From the NCBI GenBank assembly GCA_011526395.1, contig WTHW01000077.1, forward strand, positions 1 through 5,098: a stretch of 5,098 bases of DNA. Reading direction: 5' to 3'. This DNA comes from Alphaproteobacteria bacterium. Its GTDB lineage: Bacteria; Pseudomonadota; Alphaproteobacteria; Puniceispirillales; Puniceispirillaceae. Positions 1 through 5,098 of this stretch are shown here, piece by piece. Position numbers and translations under genes: made by a program. Each line of letters starts with the position of its first letter. Positions within the stretch are counted from its first letter, which is position 1. Under the pieces are notes generated by a model, which saw only the letters and a list, made by a program, of their open reading frames with translations, had not been told where the DNA came from and made no database searches.

Positions 1-1
1 C

Positions 2-298
2 ATGATGAAGCTCCAAAAACTAGATAAAAATGACGATGACCTCATCTCATTATCAGAGTTTAACGCACCAGCGCTAAAGATGTTTGGAAAACTTGATGCT
101 GATGGTGATGGCACAATTTCAGACAGCGAGTTTCTGGCAAGAACAAATGACAGATTTGCCAAACTTGACCAAGATAATAACGGCACGCTCGACAAATCAG
201 AAATGCCAAAGCGCAAAGATCGTATGAAAAAGAAATCACGTCATAAGCATCAGCATGATGAAGATAATGCGCACACATCAACAAATACAGAATCTTAA
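2..298 (+). CDS. EF-hand calcium-binding protein, C-terminal part (5' end outside window)
   Basis: The visible 98 residues carry three EF-hand loops of the DxDxDGxxxxxE kind. Loop 1 is at residues 8-19 (D8, N10, D12, S16, E19, with Asp at the usual Gly position). Loop 2 is at 32-43 (DADGDGTISDSE, fully canonical). Loop 3 is at 56-67 (DQDNNGTLDKSE, canonical). The pattern predicts Ca2+ binding through side-chain oxygens, as a sensor or buffer. After the last loop comes a strongly basic, then His/Asp-rich tail (residues 69-98). The frame is open to the window edge, and the ATG codons at 2 and 5 have no visible ribosome site. I therefore treat the N-terminus, possibly with a signal peptide as in many bacterial EF-hand proteins, as missing. 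The stop is TAA at 296-298, followed by a hairpin terminator. The partner and exact role cannot be told. Confidence 0.85.
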   Translation: MMKLQKLDKNDDDLISLSEFNAPALKMFGKLDADGDGTISDSEFLARTNDRFAKLDQDNNGTLDKSEMPKRKDRMKKKSRHKHQHDEDNAHTSTNTES

Positions 299-338
299 AA
301 TCACCTCTTCTCCTCATTTCCTCCTAAGGTGATTAGAT

Positions 339-372
339 AAATAGCTCCTCTTGAAAAAGAGGGGCTATTTTT
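339..372 (+). terminator. Rho-independent terminator between convergent genes
   Basis: A 14-bp stem is formed by 339-352 and 357-370 with a GAAA tetraloop (353-356). It has one G-T type mismatch and is followed by a T run (368-372). It lies 40 bases after the EF-hand stop codon. The T run touches the last codon of msrB, which converges from the other strand. The A-rich left flank gives a weaker U-rich tract on the minus strand, so the hairpin could also end the leftward transcript. Confidence 0.85.
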
Positions 373-769
373 ATTCGTCTTTATCAAATGATAGGCTCGC
401 AGAATTCATGCAATATCGAAGACCTGTCGGCGCTGGACCATCTTCAAACACGTGACCAAGATGTGCTTCACATTGAGAGCAATGAACTTCGGTACGCTTC
501 ATAAAAAAGCTTCTATCTGTTTTTGTGCCAACATTATCATCATGGGAAGGCTCATAAAAAGATGGCCAACCAGTGCCTGAATCAAATTTAGTTTCGCTTC
601 TGAATAAAGGCGCCCCGCAGCAGATACAATTATATTGACCATCTTGGTCATTATCCCAATATGTGCCGGTAAATGCGCGCTCAGTGCCATGCTTTCGTGT
701 TACACGATATTGCTCATCGGTAAGTTGCGCTTTCCATTCAGCATCTGACTTTGTAATTTTAGGTGCCAT
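371..769 (-). CDS. msrB: Peptide-methionine (R)-S-oxide reductase MsrB
   Basis: A 132-residue single-domain MsrB, which reduces the R epimer of methionine sulfoxide in oxidised proteins. The two zinc CxxC pairs are C48/C51 (in NCICCGAPLF) and C97/C100 (in HCSQCEAHLGHVF). The catalytic cysteine is C120 in RYCMNSASLSF. The SGxGWPSF substrate-pocket motif is at 64-71. Position 66, where E. coli-type enzymes have a Cys in this motif, is Thr. Recycling therefore probably relies on another cysteine or directly on thioredoxin or another reductant, as known for a sizeable subset of MsrBs. I chose the ATG at 769 because AAGGAA sits 7 bases upstream and MAPKxTKSDAEWKAQL is a typical MsrB N-terminus. 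An ATG at 787 would add six residues. A longer frame reaching 976 overlaps the upstream gene and adds unrelated hydrophobic sequence. There is no signal peptide, so it is likely cytoplasmic. It is the last gene of the leftward block, 91 nt after its neighbour. Confidence 0.95.
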   Translation of the reverse strand: MAPKITKSDAEWKAQLTDEQYRVTRKHGTERAFTGTYWDNDQDGQYNCICCGAPLFRSETKFDSGTGWPSFYEPSHDDNVGTKTDRSFFMKRTEVHCSQCEAHLGHVFEDGPAPTGLRYCMNSASLSFDKDE

Positions 770-776
770 TAAATAA

Positions 777-782
777 TTCCTT
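777..782 (-). promoter_or_regulatory. Ribosome binding site of msrB
   Basis: The minus strand reads AAGGAA here, 7 bases before the ATG at 769. It supports this start over the in-frame ATG at 787 and the long upstream extension. Confidence 0.7.
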
Positions 783-860
783 TTCATGTAAATTTTTAAA
801 AATAACCAGCTCGCCGCGCTGATGGCATAAGACTTTTTAGTTGCCCTATATGCACACCTA

Positions 861-1466
861 TCAGCCTTTAAAATCACAATAGCCGCGATATATCCGCAAA
901 CAAGTCGTAACAAGACATAAAATACAAAATAACGTAGCCAGAACCACAAAAGAATTGGGCCAAATACAGCAAGCACATAGAAACAAAATTGTCTCTGTGC
1001 CCTCAGTAAGCCCGCCTAAATAATAGATCCCTTTATTTGCATTTACAGTGGGGTCAACACCTCTTTTTTCTGCAATGGCCGCATAAGATAAAAAACTAGT
1101 GCCTGTTCCAACAAAGCTAAAAATCAAAAAAGTAGCTGCTAAGGCGTTCTGCGTATCATACAAAGCAAAACTTAGTGGTATCCATGAATAAAATAGAAAA
1201 TCTAGACTTATGTCTAAAAAGGCACCTCTATCGGTGGCACCAAGTTGGCGTGCGATTGTGCCATCCAATCCATCACAAAAACGAGATAAGAGTATGAGAC
1301 ATAATGCCGTAGTGAAACTGCCTTGCCATATTGCTATGCCCGCAAGACAACCAATAATAAAACCCAGCATTGTCACGGTATCAGCCTTTATGCCCACCGC
1401 GATAAAGGCACGGGCACATAATACCAATGGTTTTTCAATCATTTGCCTGACTTGCGTGTCGATCAA
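861..1466 (-). CDS. CDP-alcohol phosphatidyltransferase family integral membrane protein
   Basis: A 201-residue polytopic membrane protein. It carries the CDP-alcohol phosphotransferase signature D65-xx-D68-G69-xx-A72-R73-(x7)-G81-xxx-D85-xxx-D89. In this family the four Asp bind two metal ions, and the last acts as base when a phosphatidyl group moves from CDP-diacylglycerol (or another CDP-linked donor) to an alcohol. Hydrophobic segments lie at about 31-47, 52-63, 89-104, 108-130, 158-176 and 175-192, compatible with the family's six-helix fold. The spacer between AR and Gly is seven residues, where the textbook motif has eight or more. The acceptor (serine, glycerol, inositol or other) cannot be told. 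It does not resemble classical PssA or PgsA outside the motif, so no symbol is given. The start is TTG, with AAGGG 8 bases upstream and no ATG between it and the preceding stop. ATG at residue 9 is the alternative. It begins 33 nt after the Psd-like gene, suggesting co-transcription. Confidence 0.88.
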   Translation of the reverse strand: MIDTQVRQMIEKPLVLCARAFIAVGIKADTVTMLGFIIGCLAGIAIWQGSFTTALCLILLSRFCDGLDGTIARQLGATDRGAFLDISLDFLFYSWIPLSFALYDTQNALAATFLIFSFVGTGTSFLSYAAIAEKRGVDPTVNANKGIYYLGGLTEGTETILFLCACCIWPNSFVVLATLFCILCLVTTCLRIYRGYCDFKG

Positions 1467-1474
1467 ACTACTAT

Positions 1475-1479
1475 CCCTT
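1475..1479 (-). promoter_or_regulatory. Ribosome binding site deciding a TTG start
   Basis: The minus strand reads AAGGG, 8 bases before the TTG at 1466-1464. No ATG or GTG lies in frame between the preceding TAA (1502-1500) and this TTG. The site therefore supports TTG initiation of the CDP-alcohol transferase over the ATG eight codons further in. Confidence 0.6.
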
Positions 1480-1499
1480 GCCGATGTCTCATTGAAATA

Positions 1500-2120
1500 T
1501 TATTCAGCAGCAATCGCTGTTTGACCTGCCAAGCAATATTCGCCTTCTGAAACTTTTATTTTGAAATCCTGTGGAAAGTGGATGGTTATTTGCGCTCGTA
1601 ACAATGCAAAACCAAAAGGCTCACCTCTCATAACGGATTGCCCCTCTTCAAATGGCACATGCAACAACCTTGTAAAGTGAGTGCCATATAGTTTCATGAT
1701 GATGGCTCTGTCATCATGATCGCGCATATACACCTCAAAACGAGCGGCATCGGACGCTTCAGTCGCAACATTTGGCGGCAAATAAAGGCCATCCATCCAT
1801 AATTTATCGTGAACAACACCTGTCATCGGCGCATAAATCATCTGGCTTCCAAGCCAATCAGACATAAGTGTTACTTGTGTGCTGTCGCCATCATTCTCAA
1901 TCTTTACAACCCTGCCGTCTATTGGCGATAAAATCGACGTCTTATCTGCGGGCGTGCGCGCAACATGTCGCAATAATAAATAAAGATATAGAAAACAACC
2001 AAATGCCAACACGCCAAGAGGCAAATATAACCAAACGAAAAAGGCAACAATGCAGGCAGTAATGGCTTTAACAGAAAAGCCTAAGCGATGAAATCTTGAG
2101 TTAATTGTATCACGTCGCAT
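1500..2120 (-). CDS. Phosphatidylserine decarboxylase-like membrane protein, probably catalytically inactive
   Basis: A 206-residue protein with two adjacent hydrophobic segments (about 19-33 and 35-50), then a soluble domain like short bacterial Psd proteins. Matching landmarks are RTP near 55-57, SPIDGRV at 65-71 (retaining D68, the Asp of the processing triad), YAPMTG at 96-101, a GEPFGF segment at 166-171, and the C-terminal EGEYCLAGQTAIA. True Psd enzymes self-cleave at a Gly-Ser (LGST or FGS) to make a pyruvoyl cofactor. By alignment from memory, that site falls in LLRAQITIHFP (173-183) and reads R175-A176. The His that normally precedes the xxxAP segment aligns with Q93. The protein therefore probably cannot mature or decarboxylate phosphatidylserine. 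A binding, scaffold or regulatory role is possible but not shown. Start ATG at 2120 has only a weak GAGC six bases upstream. It lies between a LysM gene (62 nt upstream) and a CDP-alcohol transferase gene (33 nt downstream). Confidence 0.8.
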   Translation of the reverse strand: MRRDTINSRFHRLGFSVKAITACIVAFFVWLYLPLGVLAFGCFLYLYLLLRHVARTPADKTSILSPIDGRVVKIENDGDSTQVTLMSDWLGSQMIYAPMTGVVHDKLWMDGLYLPPNVATEASDAARFEVYMRDHDDRAIIMKLYGTHFTRLLHVPFEEGQSVMRGEPFGFALLRAQITIHFPQDFKIKVSEGEYCLAGQTAIAAE

Positions 2121-2182
2121 TCAAAAGCTCGCACTTATTGTTCAAGCAAGGCGGTAAGCCTAATAGCACTTCCAATAATCGT

Positions 2183-3286
2183 CTATTGTTTGACACCAGG
2201 AACTGCAAATATCTGATTTGGGTATATCAAATCTGGATTATCAATTTTATCAGAGTTTCTGCGAACGATATCAACATATCTTACGCCCTGACCATAGCTT
2301 CTATAGGCAATACGCCATAGCGCATCACCTTTATGAACAACCACCATCAAACTACCATCAAGGCCTGCATCTAGTTGTGATTTAACAATCTGTAATTGGG
2401 CAGTTTTTAAGATTTGGTTATCATCATTCAAGAGGTTCACTTCAAGAATTTGAGTATCACTCTCCTCAAAAGGATTGTCATTAACTGATGATGACCATCT
2501 GCCTGATTGTGTTAATTCAACAGCATCAAGTTTTGCGTTGCCGATCATACCTGCAATCATATCACCACCACTTGCGACGCCGTGAACAGATAACTTGTTT
2601 TCAGCATTCCAACTAAGTGAGCCAATTTGAATAAAGATATCCTCTTGCCCTAAAATCTCTGCCACTTCTTCTGCCTGAGTTTGAGGGATTGCGTCCTCAT
2701 CTTTTTGCGTAGTTACAGTGTCCTCTTCAGGCATCTGAAGAATTGTTGGGCTTTGGTCATCTGATTGAGGCACTAATGCTACAAGCGGTTTTTCATCTGC
2801 ATTTTCTGAGATTTCGACGACTAAAGAGAAATCAGCAAGCTCTCGCCCCCCTTCAAGCGTTATCATTTCTAACTGCAAAAGATGGGAGCCCGGTGCAAGT
2901 GGCATTTCGGGCAAAATAACCCACTGGCCATTCTCATCTATATTACTCTGTGCGAATACAGTGCCATTCTCTGATATAAATACAGAACCATTCGGTGCGC
3001 CCCTGCCTGCAAATACAGCCATGCCATCTGCCTGAACGCGCGCAATATCAATCACTAATTTGGACGCTTGCTCAATTTCTTCAGACGAGCTAGCGCTATC
3101 AACATTTGAGTCATTTGCCACAACAGATGTTTGCTCATTATCATCAGGCGCGCTTATCACAGGCACAGTGCTATCTAAGTTGGTCGCTTCTTCAACATTT
3201 TGCACTGGTAGGAATAATGCATAAAACAAGGTGGCAACTGCAATAACTGATGCGCCAATTATAGCTGGCATAGTATATGACTTCAT
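2183..3286 (-). CDS. Membrane-anchored Ig-like/LysM domain protein
   Basis: A 367-residue envelope protein. A short N-terminus and hydrophobic segment (about 7-27, ending in FYALFLPV) look like an uncleaved signal anchor, which would put the rest in the periplasm. Residues 29-75 are a low-complexity acidic and Ser/Asn-rich linker. Residues 77-158 look like an Ig-type beta sandwich (GRGAPNGSVFISENG, then ENGQWVI). Residues 163-215 are another acidic linker. Residues 218-301 look like a degenerate second sandwich (HGVASGGDM, QSGRWSSS). A C-terminal LysM occupies about 314-363 (VHKGDALWRIAYRSYG, then NPDLIYPNQIFAVP). LysM binds N-acetylglucosamine in peptidoglycan, so a cell-wall binding role is likely. 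The protein has no cysteines and no recognisable hydrolase domain. The first ATG (3286) has AAGG nine bases upstream; ATG at residue 6 is possible. It is the first gene of the leftward block. Confidence 0.85.
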   Translation of the reverse strand: MKSYTMPAIIGASVIAVATLFYALFLPVQNVEEATNLDSTVPVISAPDDNEQTSVVANDSNVDSASSSEEIEQASKLVIDIARVQADGMAVFAGRGAPNGSVFISENGTVFAQSNIDENGQWVILPEMPLAPGSHLLQLEMITLEGGRELADFSLVVEISENADEKPLVALVPQSDDQSPTILQMPEEDTVTTQKDEDAIPQTQAEEVAEILGQEDIFIQIGSLSWNAENKLSVHGVASGGDMIAGMIGNAKLDAVELTQSGRWSSSVNDNPFEESDTQILEVNLLNDDNQILKTAQLQIVKSQLDAGLDGSLMVVVHKGDALWRIAYRSYGQGVRYVDIVRRNSDKIDNPDLIYPNQIFAVPGVKQ

Positions 3287-3313
3287 GTATCTCGCCTTCG
3301 CCCCTAATTTTCA

Positions 3314-3341
3314 GTCATCTGAAACTCTATCAGCAGATGAC
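3314..3341. repeat. 8-bp inverted repeat upstream of the LysM gene
   Basis: GTCATCTG (3314-3321) and CAGATGAC (3334-3341) are perfect reverse complements around a 12-base loop. The repeat lies 28-55 bases before the LysM gene start. It could be an operator or a hairpin in the 5' leader. It has no T run, so it is not a terminator. Confidence 0.5.
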
Positions 3342-3454
3342 GGCATTGACTAGCCCTACTTACCAATATTGAACACGCAAACCAGATAACCTAGACTTAT
3401 AGTCTCAAGTGATCGTATTTTTATTTTCTGATAACTTTTTGGCAATTTCTAATT

Positions 3455-3466
3455 CCTAACCTTAGG
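3455..3466. repeat. Short palindrome before the LOG gene
   Basis: CCTAA-CC-TTAGG is a perfect 5-bp inverted repeat with a 2-base centre. It ends 26 bases before the LOG gene start and just before GATAAT. The position would suit an operator, but repeats this short arise often by chance. Confidence 0.3.
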
Positions 3467-3482
3467 CGATAATTAAAAAAAC

Positions 3483-3487
3483 AGGAG
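3483..3487 (+). promoter_or_regulatory. Ribosome binding site of the LOG gene
   Basis: AGGAG lies 5 bases before the ATG at 3493 and 8 bases before the adjacent ATG at 3496. The longer spacing is closer to ideal, so translation may begin at the second ATG, giving 182 residues. Confidence 0.7.
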
Positions 3488-3492
3488 ACCAG

Positions 3493-4044
3493 ATGATGGG
3501 ATGTTTATGCGTATTTGCTGGCGCTGCAACCGGCCAGTCTCAAAACTATATGTCACAATCCTATCAGCTTGGCGAAGAATTAGCTAAGGCAGGTCATAGC
3601 TTTATTTATGGCGGTGGTCGCACAGGCTTAATGGGGTCTTTTGCAGATGGAGTGATATCTCAAAAGGGGCATATTCATGGCATCATCCCAGCATTTCTTG
3701 AAGATCGCGAGGTCGCCCATAAAGGGGTAACTCAACTAACGATTACCGACAGCATGCATGAACGCAAAACCCTGATGTACGAGCCTGCCGATGGGTTCCT
3801 GATCTTACCCGGCGGGCTAGGCACACTTGACGAAACTATGGAAGTACTGACATGGCGACAATTAAAAAAATTGGATGGACCAGTATTTACGTTTTCGATT
3901 GATGGTTATTGGGAACCAATGCGCAGTTTGCTATCGCATATTGAAGCGCAAGGATTTGCAAATACTGGCGGTCTTGATACGATTTATTGGCATGATCACA
4001 TTGATACACTTGTAGAGCATTGCAACAAATTATTGTTGAAATAA
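3493..4044 (+). CDS. LOG family protein (cytokinin riboside 5'-monophosphate phosphoribohydrolase-like)
   Basis: A 183-residue Rossmann-type LOG protein of the usual family length. Landmarks in order are CVFAGAATG at 6-14 (usually CVFCGSS.G), YGGGRTGLMG at 39-48, MHERK at 88-92 with R91, and PGGLGTLDE at 106-114 with E114, followed by VLTWRQL. The Arg and Glu of the last two motifs are the catalytic residues of this family. LOG enzymes split nucleoside 5'-monophosphates such as N6-modified AMP into free base and ribose 5-phosphate. In most bacteria the physiological role is unsettled, and older annotations call these proteins lysine decarboxylases, which the motif does not support. There is no signal peptide, so it is probably cytoplasmic. 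It is oriented with icd but separated by 128 nt, and is probably transcribed separately. Two adjacent ATG codons (3493, 3496) compete as start. Confidence 0.92.
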   Translation: MMGCLCVFAGAATGQSQNYMSQSYQLGEELAKAGHSFIYGGGRTGLMGSFADGVISQKGHIHGIIPAFLEDREVAHKGVTQLTITDSMHERKTLMYEPADGFLILPGGLGTLDETMEVLTWRQLKKLDGPVFTFSIDGYWEPMRSLLSHIEAQGFANTGGLDTIYWHDHIDTLVEHCNKLLLK

Positions 4045-4099
4045 AGCACCTAATTGCCCCGCTTACCCTTGCAAAATCAGACGAAAATAGGTACAAAGC

Positions 4100-4113
4100 G
4101 ACAAATTTTTGTC
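4100..4113. repeat. 14-bp palindrome upstream of icd
   Basis: GACAAA-TT-TTTGTC is a perfect 6-bp inverted repeat with a 2-base centre. It lies 60 bases before the icd start and overlaps the TTGTCA candidate -35 box. This is the geometry of an operator for a dimeric repressor. The regulator is unknown and the site could be chance in AT-rich DNA. Confidence 0.4.
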
Positions 4114-4159
4114 AATAAATACAACTTCTGCAAATAACGTAGAGGTTTACGAGATGGTA

Positions 4160-4165
4160 AAGGAA
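4160..4165 (+). promoter_or_regulatory. Ribosome binding site of icd
   Basis: AAGGAA stands 7 bases before the ATG at 4173. It supports that start, which gives the typical N-terminus of this family (MSKIKVANPIVEMDGDEMTR). Confidence 0.7.
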
Positions 4166-4172
4166 ACCGGGG

Positions 4173-5098
4173 ATGTCAAAAATCAAAGTAGCAAACCCCA
4201 TCGTTGAGATGGATGGCGATGAAATGACCAGAATTATCTGGCAAAAAATCAAAGATAAACTGATACACCCTTATTTGGACCTTGATTTAAAATATTACGA
4301 TTTAGGTATGGAAGCGCGTGATGCAACCAATGACCAGATCACGATTGACGCAGCGAATGCGATTAAAAAATACCGCGTTGGCGTAAAATGCGCGACGATT
4401 ACACCTGATGAACAGCGCGTTGAGGAATTTAATCTCAAAGAAATGTATCGTTCACCAAATGGTACAATTCGCAACATTCTTGGCGGTACAGTGTTTCGCC
4501 AGCCTATCATTTGTTCGAACGTCCCGCGCCTTGTCCCAGGCTGGACACGTCCAATTGTGATTGGTCGTCACGCTTTTGGTGACCAATACCGTGCAACAGA
4601 CATGCTGGTAGATGGTGCCGGTACTTTAACGCTAACATTCCAACCTGCAGATGGCCGCCCAGCAGTGACAAGAGAAGTCTTTGACTTCCCAGAGTCTGGC
4701 GTTGCAATGGCAATGTATAACCTTGATGAATCAATCAGAGGATTTGCACGCGCTTGTATGAATTATGGCCTTGATCTTGGCTGGCCAGTCTATTTGTCAA
4801 CAAAGAACACTATCATGAAGAAATATGATGGTCGCTTTAAAGATTTGTTTGAAGAAGTCTTTGAAGCAGAATTTAAAGACAAATTTGCAGAAGCAGGCAT
4901 CACATATGAACATCGTCTGATTGATGATATGGTTGCTTGCGCTCTTAAATGGGATGGCGGATTTGTTTGGGCATGTAAAAACTATGATGGCGATGTGCAA
5001 TCAGATACCGTTGCGCAGGGCTTTGGCTCTCTTGGCCTTATGACATCTGTTTTGATGACGCCGGATGGGCAGACTGTTGAAGCTGAGGCGGCACATGG
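4173..5098 (+). CDS. icd: NADP-dependent isocitrate dehydrogenase, eukaryotic-type (3' end outside window)
   Basis: This gene runs off the window; 308 complete codons are present out of about 404 usual for the family. It oxidatively decarboxylates isocitrate to 2-oxoglutarate with NADP+, making NADPH in the TCA cycle. Substrate-site landmarks are TITPDE (75-80), SPNGT (94-98), R100, R109 in GGTVFRQP, and GRHAFGDQYRATD with R132 and the catalytic Tyr Y139. Further on are catalytic Lys K211 in STKNT, the metal-binding Asp region LIDDM (249-253), and YDGDVQSD with D274 and D278. The sequence ends inside the AAHG motif that begins the cofactor-binding part. It matches the homodimeric eukaryotic-type enzyme found in mitochondria and many alphaproteobacteria, not the E. 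coli type. The frame is intact with no sign of decay. Start ATG 4173 is set by AAGGAA seven bases upstream. Confidence 0.97.
   Translation, partial: MSKIKVANPIVEMDGDEMTRIIWQKIKDKLIHPYLDLDLKYYDLGMEARDATNDQITIDAANAIKKYRVGVKCATITPDEQRVEEFNLKEMYRSPNGTIRNILGGTVFRQPIICSNVPRLVPGWTRPIVIGRHAFGDQYRATDMLVDGAGTLTLTFQPADGRPAVTREVFDFPESGVAMAMYNLDESIRGFARACMNYGLDLGWPVYLSTKNTIMKKYDGRFKDLFEEVFEAEFKDKFAEAGITYEHRLIDDMVACALKWDGGFVWACKNYDGDVQSDTVAQGFGSLGLMTSVLMTPDGQTVEAEAAH

Larger units (their letters stand above)
3287..3492. promoter_or_regulatory. Divergent intergenic region between the LysM and LOG genes
   Basis: These 206 bases separate the two divergent genes and must hold both promoters unless one gene is read from elsewhere. 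They are AT-rich on the LOG side (3406-3480). Three short perfect inverted repeats are visible: 3314-3341, 3393-3405 and 3455-3466. TTGGCA (3439-3444) resembles a -35 box and GATAAT (3468-3473) a -10 box, but they are 23 bases apart, too far for one sigma-70 promoter. I cannot place a promoter with confidence on either strand. Confidence 0.5.
4045..4172 (+). promoter_or_regulatory. Intergenic region upstream of icd
   Basis: These 128 bases probably carry the icd promoter. TTGTCA (4109-4114) is a plausible -35 box, but the hexamer 17 bases on (AAATAA, 4132-4137) matches a -10 box poorly. A palindrome at 4100-4113 overlaps the candidate -35. No convincing terminator for the LOG gene is seen. 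Confidence 0.35.

Noticed and set aside
60..317. 85-codon minus-strand frame opposite the EF-hand gene
   Set aside because: It is antisense to three clear EF-hand loops and has no recognisable features.
770..976. N-terminal extension of the MsrB frame to a 201-residue protein
   Set aside because: The extra 69 residues overlap the CDP-alcohol transferase gene in another frame, match nothing in MsrB, and a good ribosome site precedes the ATG at 769.
1210..1524. 104-codon open frame on the plus strand
   Set aside because: It lies antisense to the CDP-alcohol transferase, whose conserved motif fixes the true frame; the product shows no recognisable domain.
1845..1856. LGSQ (residues 90-93) of the Psd-like protein as a displaced LGST cleavage site
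   Set aside because: It lies in the segment equivalent to the conserved His region, far from the C-terminal position where Psd cleaves, and would leave an alpha subunit several times too long.
3439..3473. TTGGCA and GATAAT as a sigma-70 promoter for the LOG gene
   Set aside because: The spacer is 23 bases, outside the working range of about 15-19.
4295..5000. Three minus-strand open frames of 67-75 codons
   Set aside because: All are antisense to the strongly conserved icd coding sequence and show no domain or ribosome site of note.

Overview
The window looks like chromosomal DNA from a moderately AT-rich alphaproteobacterium, probably aquatic. The evidence is circumstantial: a eukaryotic-type NADP isocitrate dehydrogenase, an Ig-like/LysM envelope protein of a kind common in alphaproteobacteria, and a short single-piece Psd-type protein. 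No rRNA, tRNA, mobile element or CRISPR array is visible, and the species cannot be named from sequence alone.

Layout. Bases 2-298 (+) hold the C-terminal part of an EF-hand calcium-binding protein. It ends at a strong hairpin terminator (339-372) that meets the end of a leftward gene block. That block (3286 down to 371, - strand) reads, in transcription order: a membrane-anchored LysM protein (3286-2183), a phosphatidylserine decarboxylase-like membrane protein (2120-1500), a CDP-alcohol phosphatidyltransferase (1466-861, TTG start) and methionine-R-sulfoxide reductase msrB (769-371). The gaps are about 62, 33 and 91 nt, so it may be one operon. A 206-nt divergent region (3287-3492) separates it from a rightward LOG-family phosphoribohydrolase gene (3493-4044). 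After a 128-nt gap comes icd (4173 to the window edge), of which 308 complete codons are present.

How the genes fit together. The two central genes belong to families that act in sequence in phospholipid headgroup synthesis: CDP-alcohol transfer, then Psd decarboxylation. However, the Psd-like protein appears to have lost the serine that becomes the pyruvoyl cofactor and the histidine of the processing triad, so it is probably not a working decarboxylase. A pseudo-Psd paired with a CDP-alcohol transferase that has a shortened motif spacer is the most novel signal here. One inference is a specialised or regulatory envelope-lipid module next to a LysM cell-wall protein. The EF-hand, MsrB, LOG and Icd genes look ordinary.
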